Made by a program: the position numbers and the translations under genes
NCBI GenBank assembly: GCA_021234155.1
Contig: JAJEKV010000055.1
Location: 2,537,090 to 2,601,089, forward strand
Direction of reading: 5' to 3'
Source of the DNA: Isoetes taiwanensis
Lineage: Eukaryota > Streptophyta > Lycopodiopsida > Isoetales > Isoetaceae
DNA length: 64,000 bases
In this document: positions 11,139 through 23,703 of the stretch, one piece after another
Numbering within the stretch: the stretch's first letter is position 1
Layout of the letters: the number at the start of each line of letters is the position of its first letter
The notes under the pieces: generated by a model
Database searches by the model: none
Told to the model about the DNA's origin: nothing
What the model saw: only the letters and a program-made list of their open reading frames with translations

Positions 11139-11901
11139 CTCCTCTCTCTATTTCTCCCCTCTTTCTCTCTCCTCTCTCCTCTCTTTCTCTCTCCTCTCTT
11201 TTCTCTTTTTTTTGTCTTTACCGTCTCCCCCCTCTCTCTCCCCCCCCTTTCTCTCTTCTCTCTCTCCCCTTTTTTCCTTCTCTCTCTCCTATCTCTCTAT
11301 TTTTCCCCTCTCTCTCTATCTTTCTCTCTCTTTTCTATTCCTCTCTCTCTCTCCTCCCTCTTCTCTCTCTCCCCTCTCTTCCCTCTCTCCTCTCTCTTCT
11401 TTCCCCTCTCTCTCCTTTCTCCTCCCTCCTCTCTTTCTCTCTCCCCTCTCTTCTTTCCCCCCCTCTCTCTCTCCTCTCTCTTCCCTCTCTCTTCTCTCTC
11501 TCTTCTCTCTCCTCTCTCTCCTCTCTTTCTCTAAGCCTCTCTCTTTGTCTCTCTCTTTCTCCTTTCTCTCCCCTCTCCCTCTGTTTCTCTTCTCTCTCCT
11601 CTCTCTTCTTTCTATCTCCTGTCTTCTCTCTCTCTCCTCTCTCCTCTCTTCCCTCTCTCTCTCTTCTCTCTCTTCTCTTCTCTTTGTCTTTACCCCCCCC
11701 CTCTCTCTCTTCCCCTTTCTCTCTTCTCTCTCTCCCCTTTTTTCCTTCTCTCTCTCTCTCTCTCTCTATTTATCCTCTCTCTCTATCTTTCTCTCTCTTT
11801 TCTATTCCTCTCTCTCTCTTCTCCTTCCTCTCTCTTCTCTTCTCTCTTCCCTCTCTCCTCTCTCTTCTTTACTGTCTCTCTCTCCCATGTCTCTTCCCTC
11901 T

Positions 11902-11957
<56 letters not shown>

Positions 11958-12060
11958 TCCCTCCCCTCTCTCTCTCTCTTCTATCTTCTCCCTCTCACTC
12001 TCCTCTCTCCTCTCTCTCTCTCATCTCTCTCCCCCTCTGTCTTTCCCTCTTCTCTCTCTA
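11139..12060 (+). repeat. Long CT-rich low-complexity tract (~0.9 kb)
   Basis: Almost pure pyrimidine on the plus strand, made of CTCTCT runs broken by CCCC and TTTT blocks. Within it a longer block (TTTGTCTTTACC onward) appears at about 11212 and again at about 11685, so the tract includes an internal duplication of roughly 470 bp. The two long open frames across it encode only Ser/Leu/Pro/Phe and are rejected as genes. Confidence 0.9.
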
Positions 12061-12066
12061 GCTCTA

Positions 12067-12089
12067 TTCTAGAACATTCTAGAAGGTTC
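12067..12089 (+). promoter_or_regulatory. Heat-shock-element-like site with five alternating modules
   Basis: Five modules alternate TTC-GAA-TTC-GAA-TTC, each separated by exactly two bases (TA, CA, TA, GG). This fits the consensus for trimeric heat shock factor perfectly. It sits at the junction between the CT tract and the next repeat. No start codon of a recognisable gene follows within 2 kb, so a promoter role is unproven. Confidence 0.4.
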
Positions 12090-12179
12090 AACATTCTAGC
12101 CTTTGATAGGCATGGGAGATATGCACATGGCCTAGGGCGCCAACCTTAACTATATGTGAGCCGCATAATTTGTTGAAGA

Positions 12180-12300
12180 AGAAATGCTTGGCTTAGTGGC
12201 TAGAATTGGGGGGTATGGGGGGCTAGACTTGGGTTCGAATCCACCATGCAACATAAAATTTTGGATAGCGGTTAGAAAAAAGGGGGAGGGCCTGGGATCG
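12180..12300 (+). repeat. SINE-like unit with tRNA-type A and B boxes
   Basis: TGGCTTAGTGG at 12189-12199 fits the Pol III A box and GGGTTCGAATCC at 12231-12242 fits the B box. The 31 bases between them are close to the spacing in tRNA genes. The sequence cannot fold as a complete tRNA (no anticodon arm is evident), so a tRNA-derived SINE head is the best reading. The 3' boundary and target duplication were not resolved. Confidence 0.5.
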
Positions 12301-12399
12301 CGCCACGTGGCTTGTGAGGCGGTGCGTTAGAGCCGTCTGGATCGCGCCAAGTGGCTCCACGCAGGCCGTCAATGGGGGTGGAGTTACATTCGTGATTCA

Positions 12400-13075
12400 C
12401 GCGGTATTCTAGGAGCTTCTAGAACATTCTAGGAGCTTTTGTGGAGCTTCTAGAACATTCTAGGAGCTTCTAGAATGTTATAGAACTTCCTAGAAGCCTC
12501 TAAAAGGCTCTAGAAGCTTCTAGAACTTTCAAAGATCTGGCGACCAAGGGCCCAGATCGGCGCCACGCATTCCTCCTTTACCGTCGATGGGGGTGGAGCT
12601 TCTAGAACATTCTAGGAGCTTCTAGAATGTTATAGAACTTCCTAGAAGCCTCTAAAAGGCTCTAGCTAGAACTTTCAAGGATCTGGCGACCAAGGGCCCA
12701 GATCGCGCCACGTGGCGCCTCCTTTACCGTCGATGGGGGTGGAGTTACTCACTCACTCACTAACTCACTAACTCACTAACGGACACTATTTCTTTATTCT
12801 AGGAGCTTTTGTGGAGCTTCTAGAACATTCTAGGAGCTTCTAGAATGTTATAGAACTTCCTAGAAGCCTCTAAAAGGCTCTAGAAGCTTCTAGAACTTTC
12901 AAGGATCTGGCGACCAAGGGCCCAGATCGCGCCACGTGGCGCCTCCTTTACCGTCGATGGGGGTGGAGTTACTCACTCACTCACTAACTAACTCACTAAC
13001 GGACATTATTTCTATCCGTCGATGGGGGTGGAGTTACTCACTCACTCACTAACTCACTAACGGACACTATTTCTT
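12400..13075 (+). repeat. Three ~200-bp tandem units rich in TTCTAGAA palindromes
   Basis: Three copies (about 12405-12600, 12596-12780 and 12795-13010, with a short partial copy to 13075) share these blocks: AGCTTCTAGAACATTCTAGG, TGTTATAGAACTTCCTAGAA, CCTCTAAAAGGCTCTAG, GATCTGGCGACCAAGGGCCC and GTCGATGGGGGTGGAGTTAC. The later copies end in ACTC/ACTA microsatellite. Copies 2 and 3 are nearly identical, implying recent expansion. The palindromic TTCTAGAA core recurs, with further heat-shock-element-like module pairs. Confidence 0.8.
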
Positions 13076-13959
13076 TATTATATATAGAAAAGGTTATTAG
13101 TATGGAAAAATCTTTTGCAAGATGTTGATAATGTTGCTTGTTTTGTAACTTTCTTGTTATGACCGTTGGAGAGAGTACAATAACTCTCATAGGGGTTGTG
13201 TGTACATATGCATATATATTATTGATCAATTGCATAATTCTTTTCCTATTACCAACATTAAAGATTGTGTAATCCTTGTAATTAAGTTTACCCAATTCGT
13301 TTGGTTTTGCGGGAGGGTATTCTCGCAATGGTGGGAACTATGATTCTGGTATTGTATTGTGTAGAAAACCGTATATATTGCCATATTTGAGGAGCTTAAT
13401 GCCATCTAGAGGTCATGTTGCTTTTTTGGGTTTTCGGATAAGTTATCTTTGGAAAGGTGAAGAAGAATAAAATAAAAATTGGAGGCCTTTTTTTAGGTGT
13501 GGATAAGAAGGGATGCTCCCTTCTTTTTTGGCAACGGCAACGGAGCAGAGACAGAAGGCATTTAGGCGGAGAGGGCGGCTTCATACAACAAGCATCAGTG
13601 GAGGCTTCTGACACAAATGGGCGGCTTGATGCAGCAAATGCGTGAATGGAGGGTTGTGCGCGGAGCAGAGGCGGAGAGCAGAGAAGGCGGCTTGAGCAGA
13701 GAGATAGAGAGGGGAGAGCAGAGAGCAGAGAGGGCGGCTTGAAGCCCACAGATGCTATGGTGGATGAAGCCCACAGATGCTATGGCGGTTGAAGCCATCG
13801 GCTATGGTGGATGATGGCATATCCCCTAGTGGCAGGGCTAATTTGTGGCATGTCAGCTTTGCTGCTGTTTGCTTGTAGCATTTAGGCATCTAAATGCCTT
13901 GCTTTGCTGTTGCTTGCTTGTAGCATTTATGCATTTATGCAGGGTAGGTAAGATGGCAT
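13076..13959. other. Non-coding stretch with purine-rich and short tandem blocks
   Basis: No gene is supported. 13540-13810 is rich in GCAGAGAGAG and GGCGGCTTGA motifs repeated several times. 13860-13945 holds two copies of TTGCTTGTAGCATTTA-type units. Minus-strand frames here (13396-13749, 13595-13798) mirror this low complexity. Confidence 0.5.
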
Positions 13960-14125
13960 TAGAAGGGTTCTGGTGAGGCCGAGATGGCCCGGAGGTTCGA
14001 ATCCGCCAGCCCTGGTTAGGAATAATTAGAAGTAGTTTTCTGTGCCGTCTTTGCTTCTCTGCTTTGTTTTTTCTATTTGGAAGTTTTGGTACCGTGGGTT
14101 CAAATCCCACATGCCATCTTCACAG
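13960..14125 (+). repeat. tRNA-like segment with two B-box motifs (SINE candidate)
   Basis: GGTTCGAATCC occurs at 13994-14004 and GGTTCAAATCC at 14099-14109, each set in complementary flanks resembling a tRNA T arm (for example GTGGGTTCAAATCCCAC). A-box support upstream is weak (TGGTGAGGCCG at about 13976). It does not fold as an intact tRNA. It may be the remains of a tRNA-derived SINE or of two tRNA-like units. Confidence 0.3.
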
Positions 14126-14574
14126 CAACAAAAGTAATCGGGAAGCTGTTTGTGATCAGCTGTTTGTGCGCAGAGATGAATAGCAGTAGATGGATAGACG
14201 AGAGTCGCTTATTGAATGGGTTTTTTTTGCTCCTCTTTGCTTCAACCATATGATTGGCATGCGGATTACAGTGCACGGTTGTAGACGATGGAGCCGGGTA
14301 GTACAGGCCGCCGCTAGTGTTTGTTGTTTGCAATATTTGCTATTTTAAATTTTAAGGCCATGTCAGGCCAATGGTTGTTTCTGTTCGATGTGCACCATTG
14401 TAATTTTTGTGGGGTCATGTGACAAAAAATCACGGGCCTTTGATCCGGCACAATGGGGGGAATATTCTTCCCATCTAAGGCTAGCAACAAAAGTGTGAAA
14501 CATCCCACAATAAGATTTTTATTCTTGCTGGCAGTTGAAAACCTGTGTAAATGCACCAATCTGGCCCCTCACCG

Positions 14575-14708
14575 TATTTTGCTTCATTAAAGGTCCCATG
14601 TGGTCCATTGAAGGTCTCATGTAGTCCATTTAAGGTCATTGAAGGTCCCATGCCATGTGGTCCCATGTGGTCATTAAAGGTCCCATGTGGTCGATTGAAG
14701 GTCACTTC
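14575..14708 (+). repeat. ~20-bp tandem repeat upstream of the oxidoreductase gene
   Basis: The unit AGGTCCCATGTGGTCCATTG recurs about six times with small changes (TCTCATGTAGTCC, CCCATGCCATGTGG). It ends about 300 bp before the start codon at 15011, so it lies in the likely promoter-proximal region. No known transcription-factor site is claimed. Confidence 0.7.
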
Positions 14709-15010
14709 ATTGAAGAGCAACATGGTGGTCCATTGGGATCAAATTAACGCCCGATTTAAAAGCTTTGTATTGCCCCCCTTAAGTGGGGACTTCATGGTCA
14801 CTCTCTTTATGTAAAATAATGCGCACGTGAAATTTGGCATTGATGGGAAACAGTTGACAATGGCTCGTTGACAATTGGCTTAGATTTGTTGACATGGCAG
14901 TTGTTAGCCAATCGTAATCGTTTCTGCTGTATAGTTGCTAGAAACTGTGAATTTTTATTTCGATGTATGCTGCATAAAACCCAGCAAATCCACAGCGAGG
15001 AGCCACGACA

Positions 15011-16913
<1,903 letters not shown>

Positions 16914-18890
16914 TGCCCTTTACATATCTGAATCATGATGTTGTTATTTTTCTGCGAGGAATACATTTGAAAGTTTATACTAAACTTGCTGTTTAACTTT
17001 AAATTTACCTCTGACATAGCACGGTAACATCTGTTGGCTATTAGAGGGCGCTATACCCCTTTTTATTTTACTATTGCTTGATGTCCCGATTTTTCTAGCA
17101 ATTAAAGTCAAGTAGTAGGCAATTTGACTACATGCTTCTCCAAAAATAACAGCAAATCCACGAGAACCATGAGTGAAGGACCAGGGATTCTCACGCAGGA
17201 AATCAGTAGATCATCTGAAATGATAGAGATTTCTACGTCCTCTTGAAGGATTCATTTGTTCCTTTATCTACTAAGGCCTATGAATTGATTAATTGGATCA
17301 TAAATCTAGCATCAGATGGTACACAAATCCAATGCAAAGCCCTGATAGAGATGGAATCGCATTAGAAAAAGCAATAACTTGTTAGTAATATCAAAGACAA
17401 CAAAACAAACAGACCTATAGAACAAAGACGAACAAGAATAGCAAAGATGTGCGGCAAACTGAAATGGGCTTGTATGCAAATCAATCCCATCCATCAGAAA
17501 CTTTAAAAAATGTATTTTAGGCTAGAAAGATAATTCTAATCTGCCACATATTTGTCTCTAGCTCTAATCACAATTGTGCATACCAGGACGATTCACCATA
17601 GGCAGAATAGAACGGTGCAAGAAAAAGGAAATCATATGAGACCTGAATCCGATGTTGTTAATTAAGAAAATCATATGAGAAGAAAGACTAAATGACATCC
17701 AATTGGAGTGTAGACCCACCAGATAAGAAGATAAATGTAAAAGAAGCTTTGAGCATCAAAAGGAGGGCAGAGTTTGCCATGTAAAATCAAGTGGCTCTTT
17801 TTATTCACAGTCCATAGCACCGATGGCCTACATATGGAACTTTGACTTAAAAACAATAGCGTTCTCAACTTTCTATAAAAATAATCCAAGAGTACCTTCT
17901 GACCTATCAAATTTGACAGGAAAAGCAATCCATTTGAGTGCATCTCTAGAGCATCAGTTACTTGCACATAACACGCAGATAGAAATTAAAGCATGCTTTT
18001 TAGTCAGAAATGAAACAGGATTGTGCTCTTTGAGGAGCAACTTTTATCAAAAGTGAATCGGCTAGAGATTCCTTTAGTTTGCAGATATTCACCTACAGAG
18101 GAACCAAGAAGTAAATCTGCTAACATCATACTAGATAGATTTGAGAACAAAATAAAGATAGATTTGAAACATCCTAAATAAAAGACAATGTGAATGCACA
18201 GTTCTAATGTAGATTTGAAAGATAAAATAAGAAGCTACACATCCTACGGAGAAAAACAATGGAAATGAGTAGTTCTAAAATGGGGATGGAGGATCTATAC
18301 CAGCAAATGTGGCCTTTTCCCTGCCAAGAAGCTCGTCCTCAATGTACATACCCCCAGAAGTTTCATTTCACATACTCAAAACATGCCATATGGATATCGT
18401 TGGCATGTTCTTGAAGAACTTATTGAATGCAATTGGAATCATATCCGGAGCAAATCGTTCATGCTTAACAGACCCATGTATCCCTTCCATCTCGATCTCC
18501 AGCAAGCTACTCGAATCCAAACCAGAGCCTCAGATTTTCCTGCCTTATGCAGAAGAGTTTTCTAGAAAACTAACCGATAATTTTTGCATCTGCATAAAAT
18601 GATCAGATCCAACGCACCTATAACAGACATCTGACATCTTTGCAATGAAGAGAGATGCATGCCAAATCGTGGCATGCATGCCGCTATGAAGCAAGAGTGT
18701 ATTTTTGCCAATGAAATCATATCCAGAAAAATCTTCCCCCGTTTTGGAGAGTCGTGAATTTTATCCGGCATACGATTAAAATCTTAGGAAATCAACTTTA
18801 AAATAAAACCAAAACCATTTTTGGCCATACCAGAAAAATTCAAATTAACAAAATTGACGATCGCATGTTTTTCTACAAAAAAAAATAATT
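16914..18890. other. 3' flank of the oxidoreductase gene, no further gene recognised
   Basis: AT-rich DNA. Open frames at 17671-17967 (minus) and 18309-18602 (plus) are under 100 codons with no recognisable family motifs. The first few hundred bases probably contain the 3' UTR and polyadenylation signals. No repeats stand out before the inverted-repeat cluster at 18891. Confidence 0.4.
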
Positions 18891-19119
18891 CCATGGTCTT
18901 GGTTCGGGAAATTTTTTATGCATAAAAGTCAAATTTCCTGTTGGATCTAGCCCAGCCTACCACCTCCATGCTCCCACTCAATTCCTGCCAGAAGTAACCA
19001 GAGAAATCACTATTTTTAGCAGGAAATTTTCCTGCTATCTCAAAACCGTACTGTCAATCTTCAGATTTACACGGTAGCTTACAAGGGTTCCGGGGAGTTT
19101 CCCGAACCAAGTTCCATGG
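18891..19119. mobile_element. MITE-like inverted-repeat element (229 bp)
   Basis: The left end CCATGGTCTTGGTTCGGGAA and the right end TTCCCGAACCAAGTTCCATGG are inverted copies with about two differences over 21 bases. The interior is AT-rich and non-coding. Size and structure fit a MITE. A flanking target duplication was not resolved, so the superfamily is open. Confidence 0.65.
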
Positions 19120-19151
19120 TCCATTCTAAGTAGTTACATTGCAACATTTTA

Positions 19152-19354
19152 TTTACGTAAAGTCACGGTGCCCTAGATTCAGCCCTCGCATCCAATCGCG
19201 CCACGCCACGTGGCAACCATTCTTTTCCTGAATGTTGCCTTAAATTCTAGCTGACATTCCGCATCACATTCTGAATTTCCACCTGCTATTCTTTACTCCA
19301 ACCGTTGGATGGCCGCCACGTGGCACTGAATCTAGGGCACCCGTGACTTCACGT
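19152..19354. mobile_element. MITE-like inverted-repeat element (~200 bp)
   Basis: The left arm AAGTCACGGTGCCCTAGATT (19160 on) pairs with the right arm AATCTAGGGCACCCGTGACTT. A second inner pair, CCACGTGGC at about 19206 and 19317, extends the inverted symmetry. The interior is non-coding. It starts about 30 bp after the previous element. Confidence 0.65.
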
Positions 19355-19467
19355 TACAGGAATGCCCCTCTGCCTTGGATTCCAGCGAGTCAGGCAGGCC
19401 TCCACGCTGCCGCGCGTCGGCCAGCCTTCCTCGCCGGAATCCCAGGTAGAGGGGCATTCCTGTATAC
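19351..19467. mobile_element. Compact fold-back hairpin element (~117 bp)
   Basis: The left arm ACAGGAATGCCCCTCTGCCT continues as TGGATTCCAGCGAG, and the right arm GCCGGAATCCCAGG continues as TAGAGGGGCATTCCTGT. About 48 bases on each side pair with few mismatches, leaving a loop of about 20. A transcript would fold like a plant pre-miRNA stem. It abuts the previous element. MITE and MITE-derived small-RNA hairpin are both possible. Confidence 0.6.
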
Positions 19468-20480
19468 AATGGAGTTTATCTTTTACAAATCAACCCCTAG
19501 CCTAGAAGGCCGCAAATTGTTTTTGCCTATGCATAGCCCATTATTATCTCTAACATGTTTTCAAATTACGTTAATTGTCAAAATAGTCAACACCCATCAT
19601 AACTCCACCTGGCACCTTAAAAATCTAGCAAAAAATCCAGGTGGCACGTCCAAAAAAGCCGCTTGTACATGGACTTCCTGCGTGCAGCTCTGGTGTGCAG
19701 TTTGATCTATTGCGGTTTGGTTAGTGTTTGGATTTAGGGCACGTGACCAGAAGGTGAGAGGATATTTCCGGTTTTTGAGTTAGATAAATGGTCCTTTTTG
19801 TATTTTAGGGAAGTAAAGACCCTCCATAATATTAAACAAAAAGGGCAGATTCTTGAACATAAATTGATTGTAAAGAACTTGCAAATTGTAGAGGATATTC
19901 GGTTCTCTTTTGTTTATATATAAAGGAAACAATAGCATGAAATGTGAAAGAAATAATATGTTTCGTCCTATCAATCTAGGGCCGTTTTGCAGTCTTGGTA
20001 AACCCAAATCATTTAAGCCTCAATCAACATATGTTGGTCGGCCACTTAGAGCTCAGAATTATAGTAGTTCAGAGATAAAGCTGCTTAAGCTTGCAGAGCA
20101 TAGCCCTCTTCGTACGTCTCCAAGCTCATTTTCTGTCGTGGTTGCACCTGAATAACCTGAATTAGGGACAAGGATGAGGGAATTGGAGCATAGATGGGAT
20201 CAAAGATGAGCAGTTCAACACCATTTTGCCGAGTGATCAACTGGACCCATAAATTAATTGGCAATTGGATTACAAAATATCATGAAGCTAACCTTTGAGG
20301 CTGGACTACGAAGACCTATGTTTAAGAGTCCGAAGTGCTAGCACTTTATTTCATCAAATGGCCCTGACATAGAAAATCTGTGAAAGAAACATGGGGATCC
20401 TGATAGCTGTGATGACCGAAGCAACAACAGGAAGTCTTGCTTGTCGATCTCGATTCTAAAGGCATCTTCATGAAATTCTA
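19468..20480. other. No gene recognised
   Basis: Moderately AT-rich sequence. The frame at 19910-20155 (81 codons) has no recognised motif and lacks a supporting neighbour or splice context. LINE B begins at its right edge. Confidence 0.35.
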
Positions 20481-22457
20481 TAGAAGAATAGAATAGAATA
20501 GAATATGATTTTATCGTCCACGGAGACTAACTGGCCTATGGGACCCAAGTACAAAGAGAGAGCAGCAGTGATTAAAAACCCCCCTCCTCAAGGGTTTTGG
20601 GAAAAACCTTAGTAGCAATAAGGATCTTTACATACCGCACGCTTATATACATAATCACAAGTACGGTGAGGTTAATGCCTGGACGGGGGGCATAACCGAG
20701 TCCGCGATCCATTACCTCCCGGTCACGATCCCAACAAGCCTACTGGAGGTCGTGCTTTCGGTAGCTCATGCAAGGCCCGATGGGGCACAACTAATCGGCA
20801 TACATCTGGAGGCCGGATATGCTCATTATGCCGAACGGGCACGGAGGGCGTGACTTTCATCCTCAATGGCCTGCTGGCGGCATTGGCGGACTCTGTCCTC
20901 CGCGCGGCTCCAATCCATCTCCTCTGTCTCAATGGAGGTGGTGTGCACTGTCTTGAATGGAAGCAATCACCTGCGGCTTTTCATGGGTAGATGGGTGCCG
21001 CGTGTAGTGGTGTGGGCCCCTCGTGAGCATGGGATTAACCTCGCTGGTCGATAATTTGCCACCTTGACATGTGGCGGGGCCTCTGATCCCAAAGCCCATG
21101 AAGCAAGCATCAAAATCTTGCTTCAAGGCAGGCGTTCGCCGGTGTATGCCGGTCCACATCACATGTGCCTGCACATTCCATAGCGAGAACCAGGGCTTGC
21201 TTGTGTCTTTCAAAGAAGCTTTGAGTCGCCAAGGCCCATCGCCATCGCCAAAAAGGTTGGGCAGCCGGGCTTCATCCATAGCCACCACCTTCGGAAGTAA
21301 ATAAGGTGGCGTTCCAAAGGGACCCTCAGAATGGAAGGAAGCCTCATCTCTGAGCAAGATCCCATGGGACCGTGGATTTCACTCCGTCTGCCGGGCCAAG
21401 AAGGCCTTCACGCACCGCCTAGATCGTTCCAAGTGGTGAGGGATATCACCGCCCCCACACTTCGCCCCATAGAGGAGGACCCGGTTCAACCAAGGCCCTG
21501 AACAAGTGTGCTGGTGACCCCATGCATCTGACTACGCCTTGTATTTGTTGTTTTGCATTGCATCTGGGGCTTTCCGGCTGCGGACTCCGTAACGATGGAT
21601 GCATCCCAAAGTGTGGTAGTAGAAAACTAAATGCCCAAATACTTATAAGATCGAGCCACCTCCACTACCTGCCCTACGGTAAGTGAATGAGGGAAGGCGT
21701 GGAGTGCCGGATGATGGTACCAGCAAGACACCCTTGTCTTGGCCAAGTTAACTCTCGTGTCGGTGAATTGGCGTAAAGTGTCCAAAGCATCCAGGTGGCG
21801 TTGCATGTCCTTCGGGGTATATCACGGCGGGGCAACATCATCGGCATATATGAGTTGCCGGATTATATGGTGCATCAACTGAAGGCCCCCCGTGCTCATT
21901 TAGCCATTCTTCTAGGCGGGTCAATGTACAAGCCGAAGAGCGTCGGGGATAGAGGGCAGCCACGGCGCACTTTAATGCTACTAACAACGGGCTCCGACGG
22001 TGAGACGACCCAGCAAGCCTCCTTATGATAGTGCGTATATAGCGATTCGCAAGTCGGCCGGGGTCCCTAGTCAGTCTCAATCGTCCCACAACTTATCCCC
22101 GAGGCATCGTGTCAAAAGCCTGCGAAATCCACAAAGCAACGATAGCAGTTCTCGGCGTTGATTCCGGCTATCCTCTATGAGTGTTCGCAGAGTGAAGATA
22201 TGGTCAATAGTAGAATGCCGGGGGCGGAAGCCTGCCTGCGTGAGAGCCCGCACTTCTCCATCCTCTGCCCAAAGTGTCAGTCGCTGCTCAAGAATCCCGG
22301 CAAGCAACTTGGCAAAGACAGAACTGACCATAATGGTACGATAGTTGGCTGGGCTGTGGGGGTCCCCTGCTTTGTATATGGGCACAACTCTACTGGTAGT
22401 CCAGTGCGGGGGGAAGCCTTCTTGCAATGCCCTGTTGAAGAGAAAAGCATGCACAGT
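20481..22457 (-). mobile_element. LINE B: 5'-truncated non-LTR retrotransposon, same family as LINE A
   Basis: On the minus strand the 3' end matches LINE A closely: CCCATAG, hairpin arms AGGCC and AGTCT with loop AGTT (complement of 20524-20537), then GACGATAAAATC and a CTATT-unit tail at 20481-20505. Coding runs from about 22454: RVVPIYKAGDPHSPANYRTI, SVFAKLLAGILEQRLTLWAE and QAGFRPRHSTIDHIFTLRTL, then the palm region to 21838 (LACTLTRLEEWLNEHGGPS). The endonuclease is lost by 5' truncation within RT. Many small deletions relative to LINE A show independent decay. Its truncated 5' edge lies about 45 bp from the inverted motif at 22501. Confidence 0.85.
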
Positions 22458-23208
22458 GAAGAACGATTATATTATCACTTCTTATTTTGTAGTAACAGTT
22501 GGGAAAATATAACAAGGTGCTGCGCACAGAGGGTTGCCCTCCAGTTTTCTGAGGGTAAAGTGGCTTAAATCAAACCGTGCGGAATCAAAATTTCTACCTC
22601 AAACCCCCACCATATCTGCCAACTTAATATTTAAATTAAACTAGACCCCTACCATATTCTTACAATGAGTTCGTAGGTCCTCTACATTCATCTACAAGCC
22701 CATCAAATATATGTAGCTGAGCAGTTGAATGTTCTAGAAATGTCTGAATATGCTTTATGTCTTCCAGACAAAATGTCAGCATTTTCCAGTACTGACAATA
22801 TTTTAAGCTATAGGTCTTCATCTATGACATCGTTAAATGAGTCGCAACATATATGTTGTCACAACCTGGGTCATATCATATGGTTCAATCTTCCTTGGAG
22901 AATGCATATAAAGGTTGTAAGTTTATTGTATTATAACAGCTCCCTCGAAATTTTTGCGTGGACCCTTATGAGATGCACCAGTTAACAACCCAAGGTTAGG
23001 CCTGGTTTATGATTGTTTGACATTATATTGACTAAACATGTATCTTAGTGTTTTCCAGTTAAACTTCTCAATTGCAGATTTCCATATTTATGGTGATACA
23101 AATTTAGAATGCCTGGCTACTTATTCTTGCAGCTCACTTGTCGATTTGCATATGCATTCCTTAAGTTCAATGGCACTATGAAGATGCAACAACAATTTGA
23201 TGTGTTTT

Positions 23209-23292
23209 TGGGTTGCCCCTAGGGGGGCAAACCCTTGTTTATGTGGGCTTTCGGCATATCCTAGGTATATGCTAGAATATCCCTAGGATATG
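23209..23292. repeat. Pair of short palindromes
   Basis: GGGTTGCCCCTAGGGGGGCA then AACCC forms an imperfect hairpin at about 23210-23234. GCATATCCTAGG (about 23252) pairs with CCTAGGATATGC (about 23281) around a 17-base loop. Non-coding; possibly the remains of a small fold-back element inside the candidate composite element. Confidence 0.55.
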
Positions 23293-23506
23293 CTGGTGAC
23301 TGCTAAAAACTTATGATTGGCTGTAAATGCTCGGTCACTTCTGTTGGTGGGCAGCCGCTCTCGAAACCGGGTAACCGGAGAGGTCTCTTGGCTGGTACAA
23401 GCTGGAAACGATGATGTTGGATTGGATCAATTTCTCTGGTAATAATTCCATATATAATCTGTTCTGTCCGAACCTCAGTTGGAGCTTATTTGCAGCTATG
23501 TGTGTC

Positions 23507-23703
23507 TCCAGACTTTCAATGATACAATGATGCCTAATGCAGATGAATGATTTCGAATGAATTGTGCATCATTTGGAACTGGAAAAAGGCGTCATGATAT
23601 GGATCATGACTTTTCTATTTTTGTTGGAGATCTTGCTCCAGATGTGATAGACTACATGCTCCAGGAAACCTTCTGCTCTCACTATCCTTCGCCTCCAAAA
23701 TTA
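23507..23703 (+). pseudogene. RBP45/RBP47/UBP1-type RRM protein fragment
   Basis: The frame reads a DTMMPNADE linker, a TGA, FRMNCASFGTGKRRHDMDHD, then FSIFVGDLAPDVIDYMLQET and F-SHYPS. This matches the junction between RRM1 and RRM2 of plant oligouridylate-binding proteins (usual form MPNAEQxFRLNWASFG…DxSIFVGDLAxDVTDxxLxETF), including the RNP2 motif IFVGDL. These proteins bind U-rich pre-mRNA and stress-granule RNA. Only this exon-sized piece is present. The in-frame stop replaces a conserved residue and a Trp has become Cys, so it is a dead fragment. Confidence 0.75.

Noticed and set aside
11111-12072. Two long plus-strand open frames (316 and 286 codons) rich in Ser, Leu, Pro and Phe
   Set aside because: They are translations of the CT low-complexity tract; every frame is open because pyrimidine-only sequence has no stops.
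10345-13075. CRISPR array
   Set aside because: The regular repeats are head-to-tail minisatellite units without unique spacers of constant length, and the genome is eukaryotic.
12180-14125. Functional tRNA genes
   Set aside because: A and B boxes occur, but no complete cloverleaf with an anticodon arm and acceptor stem could be drawn.
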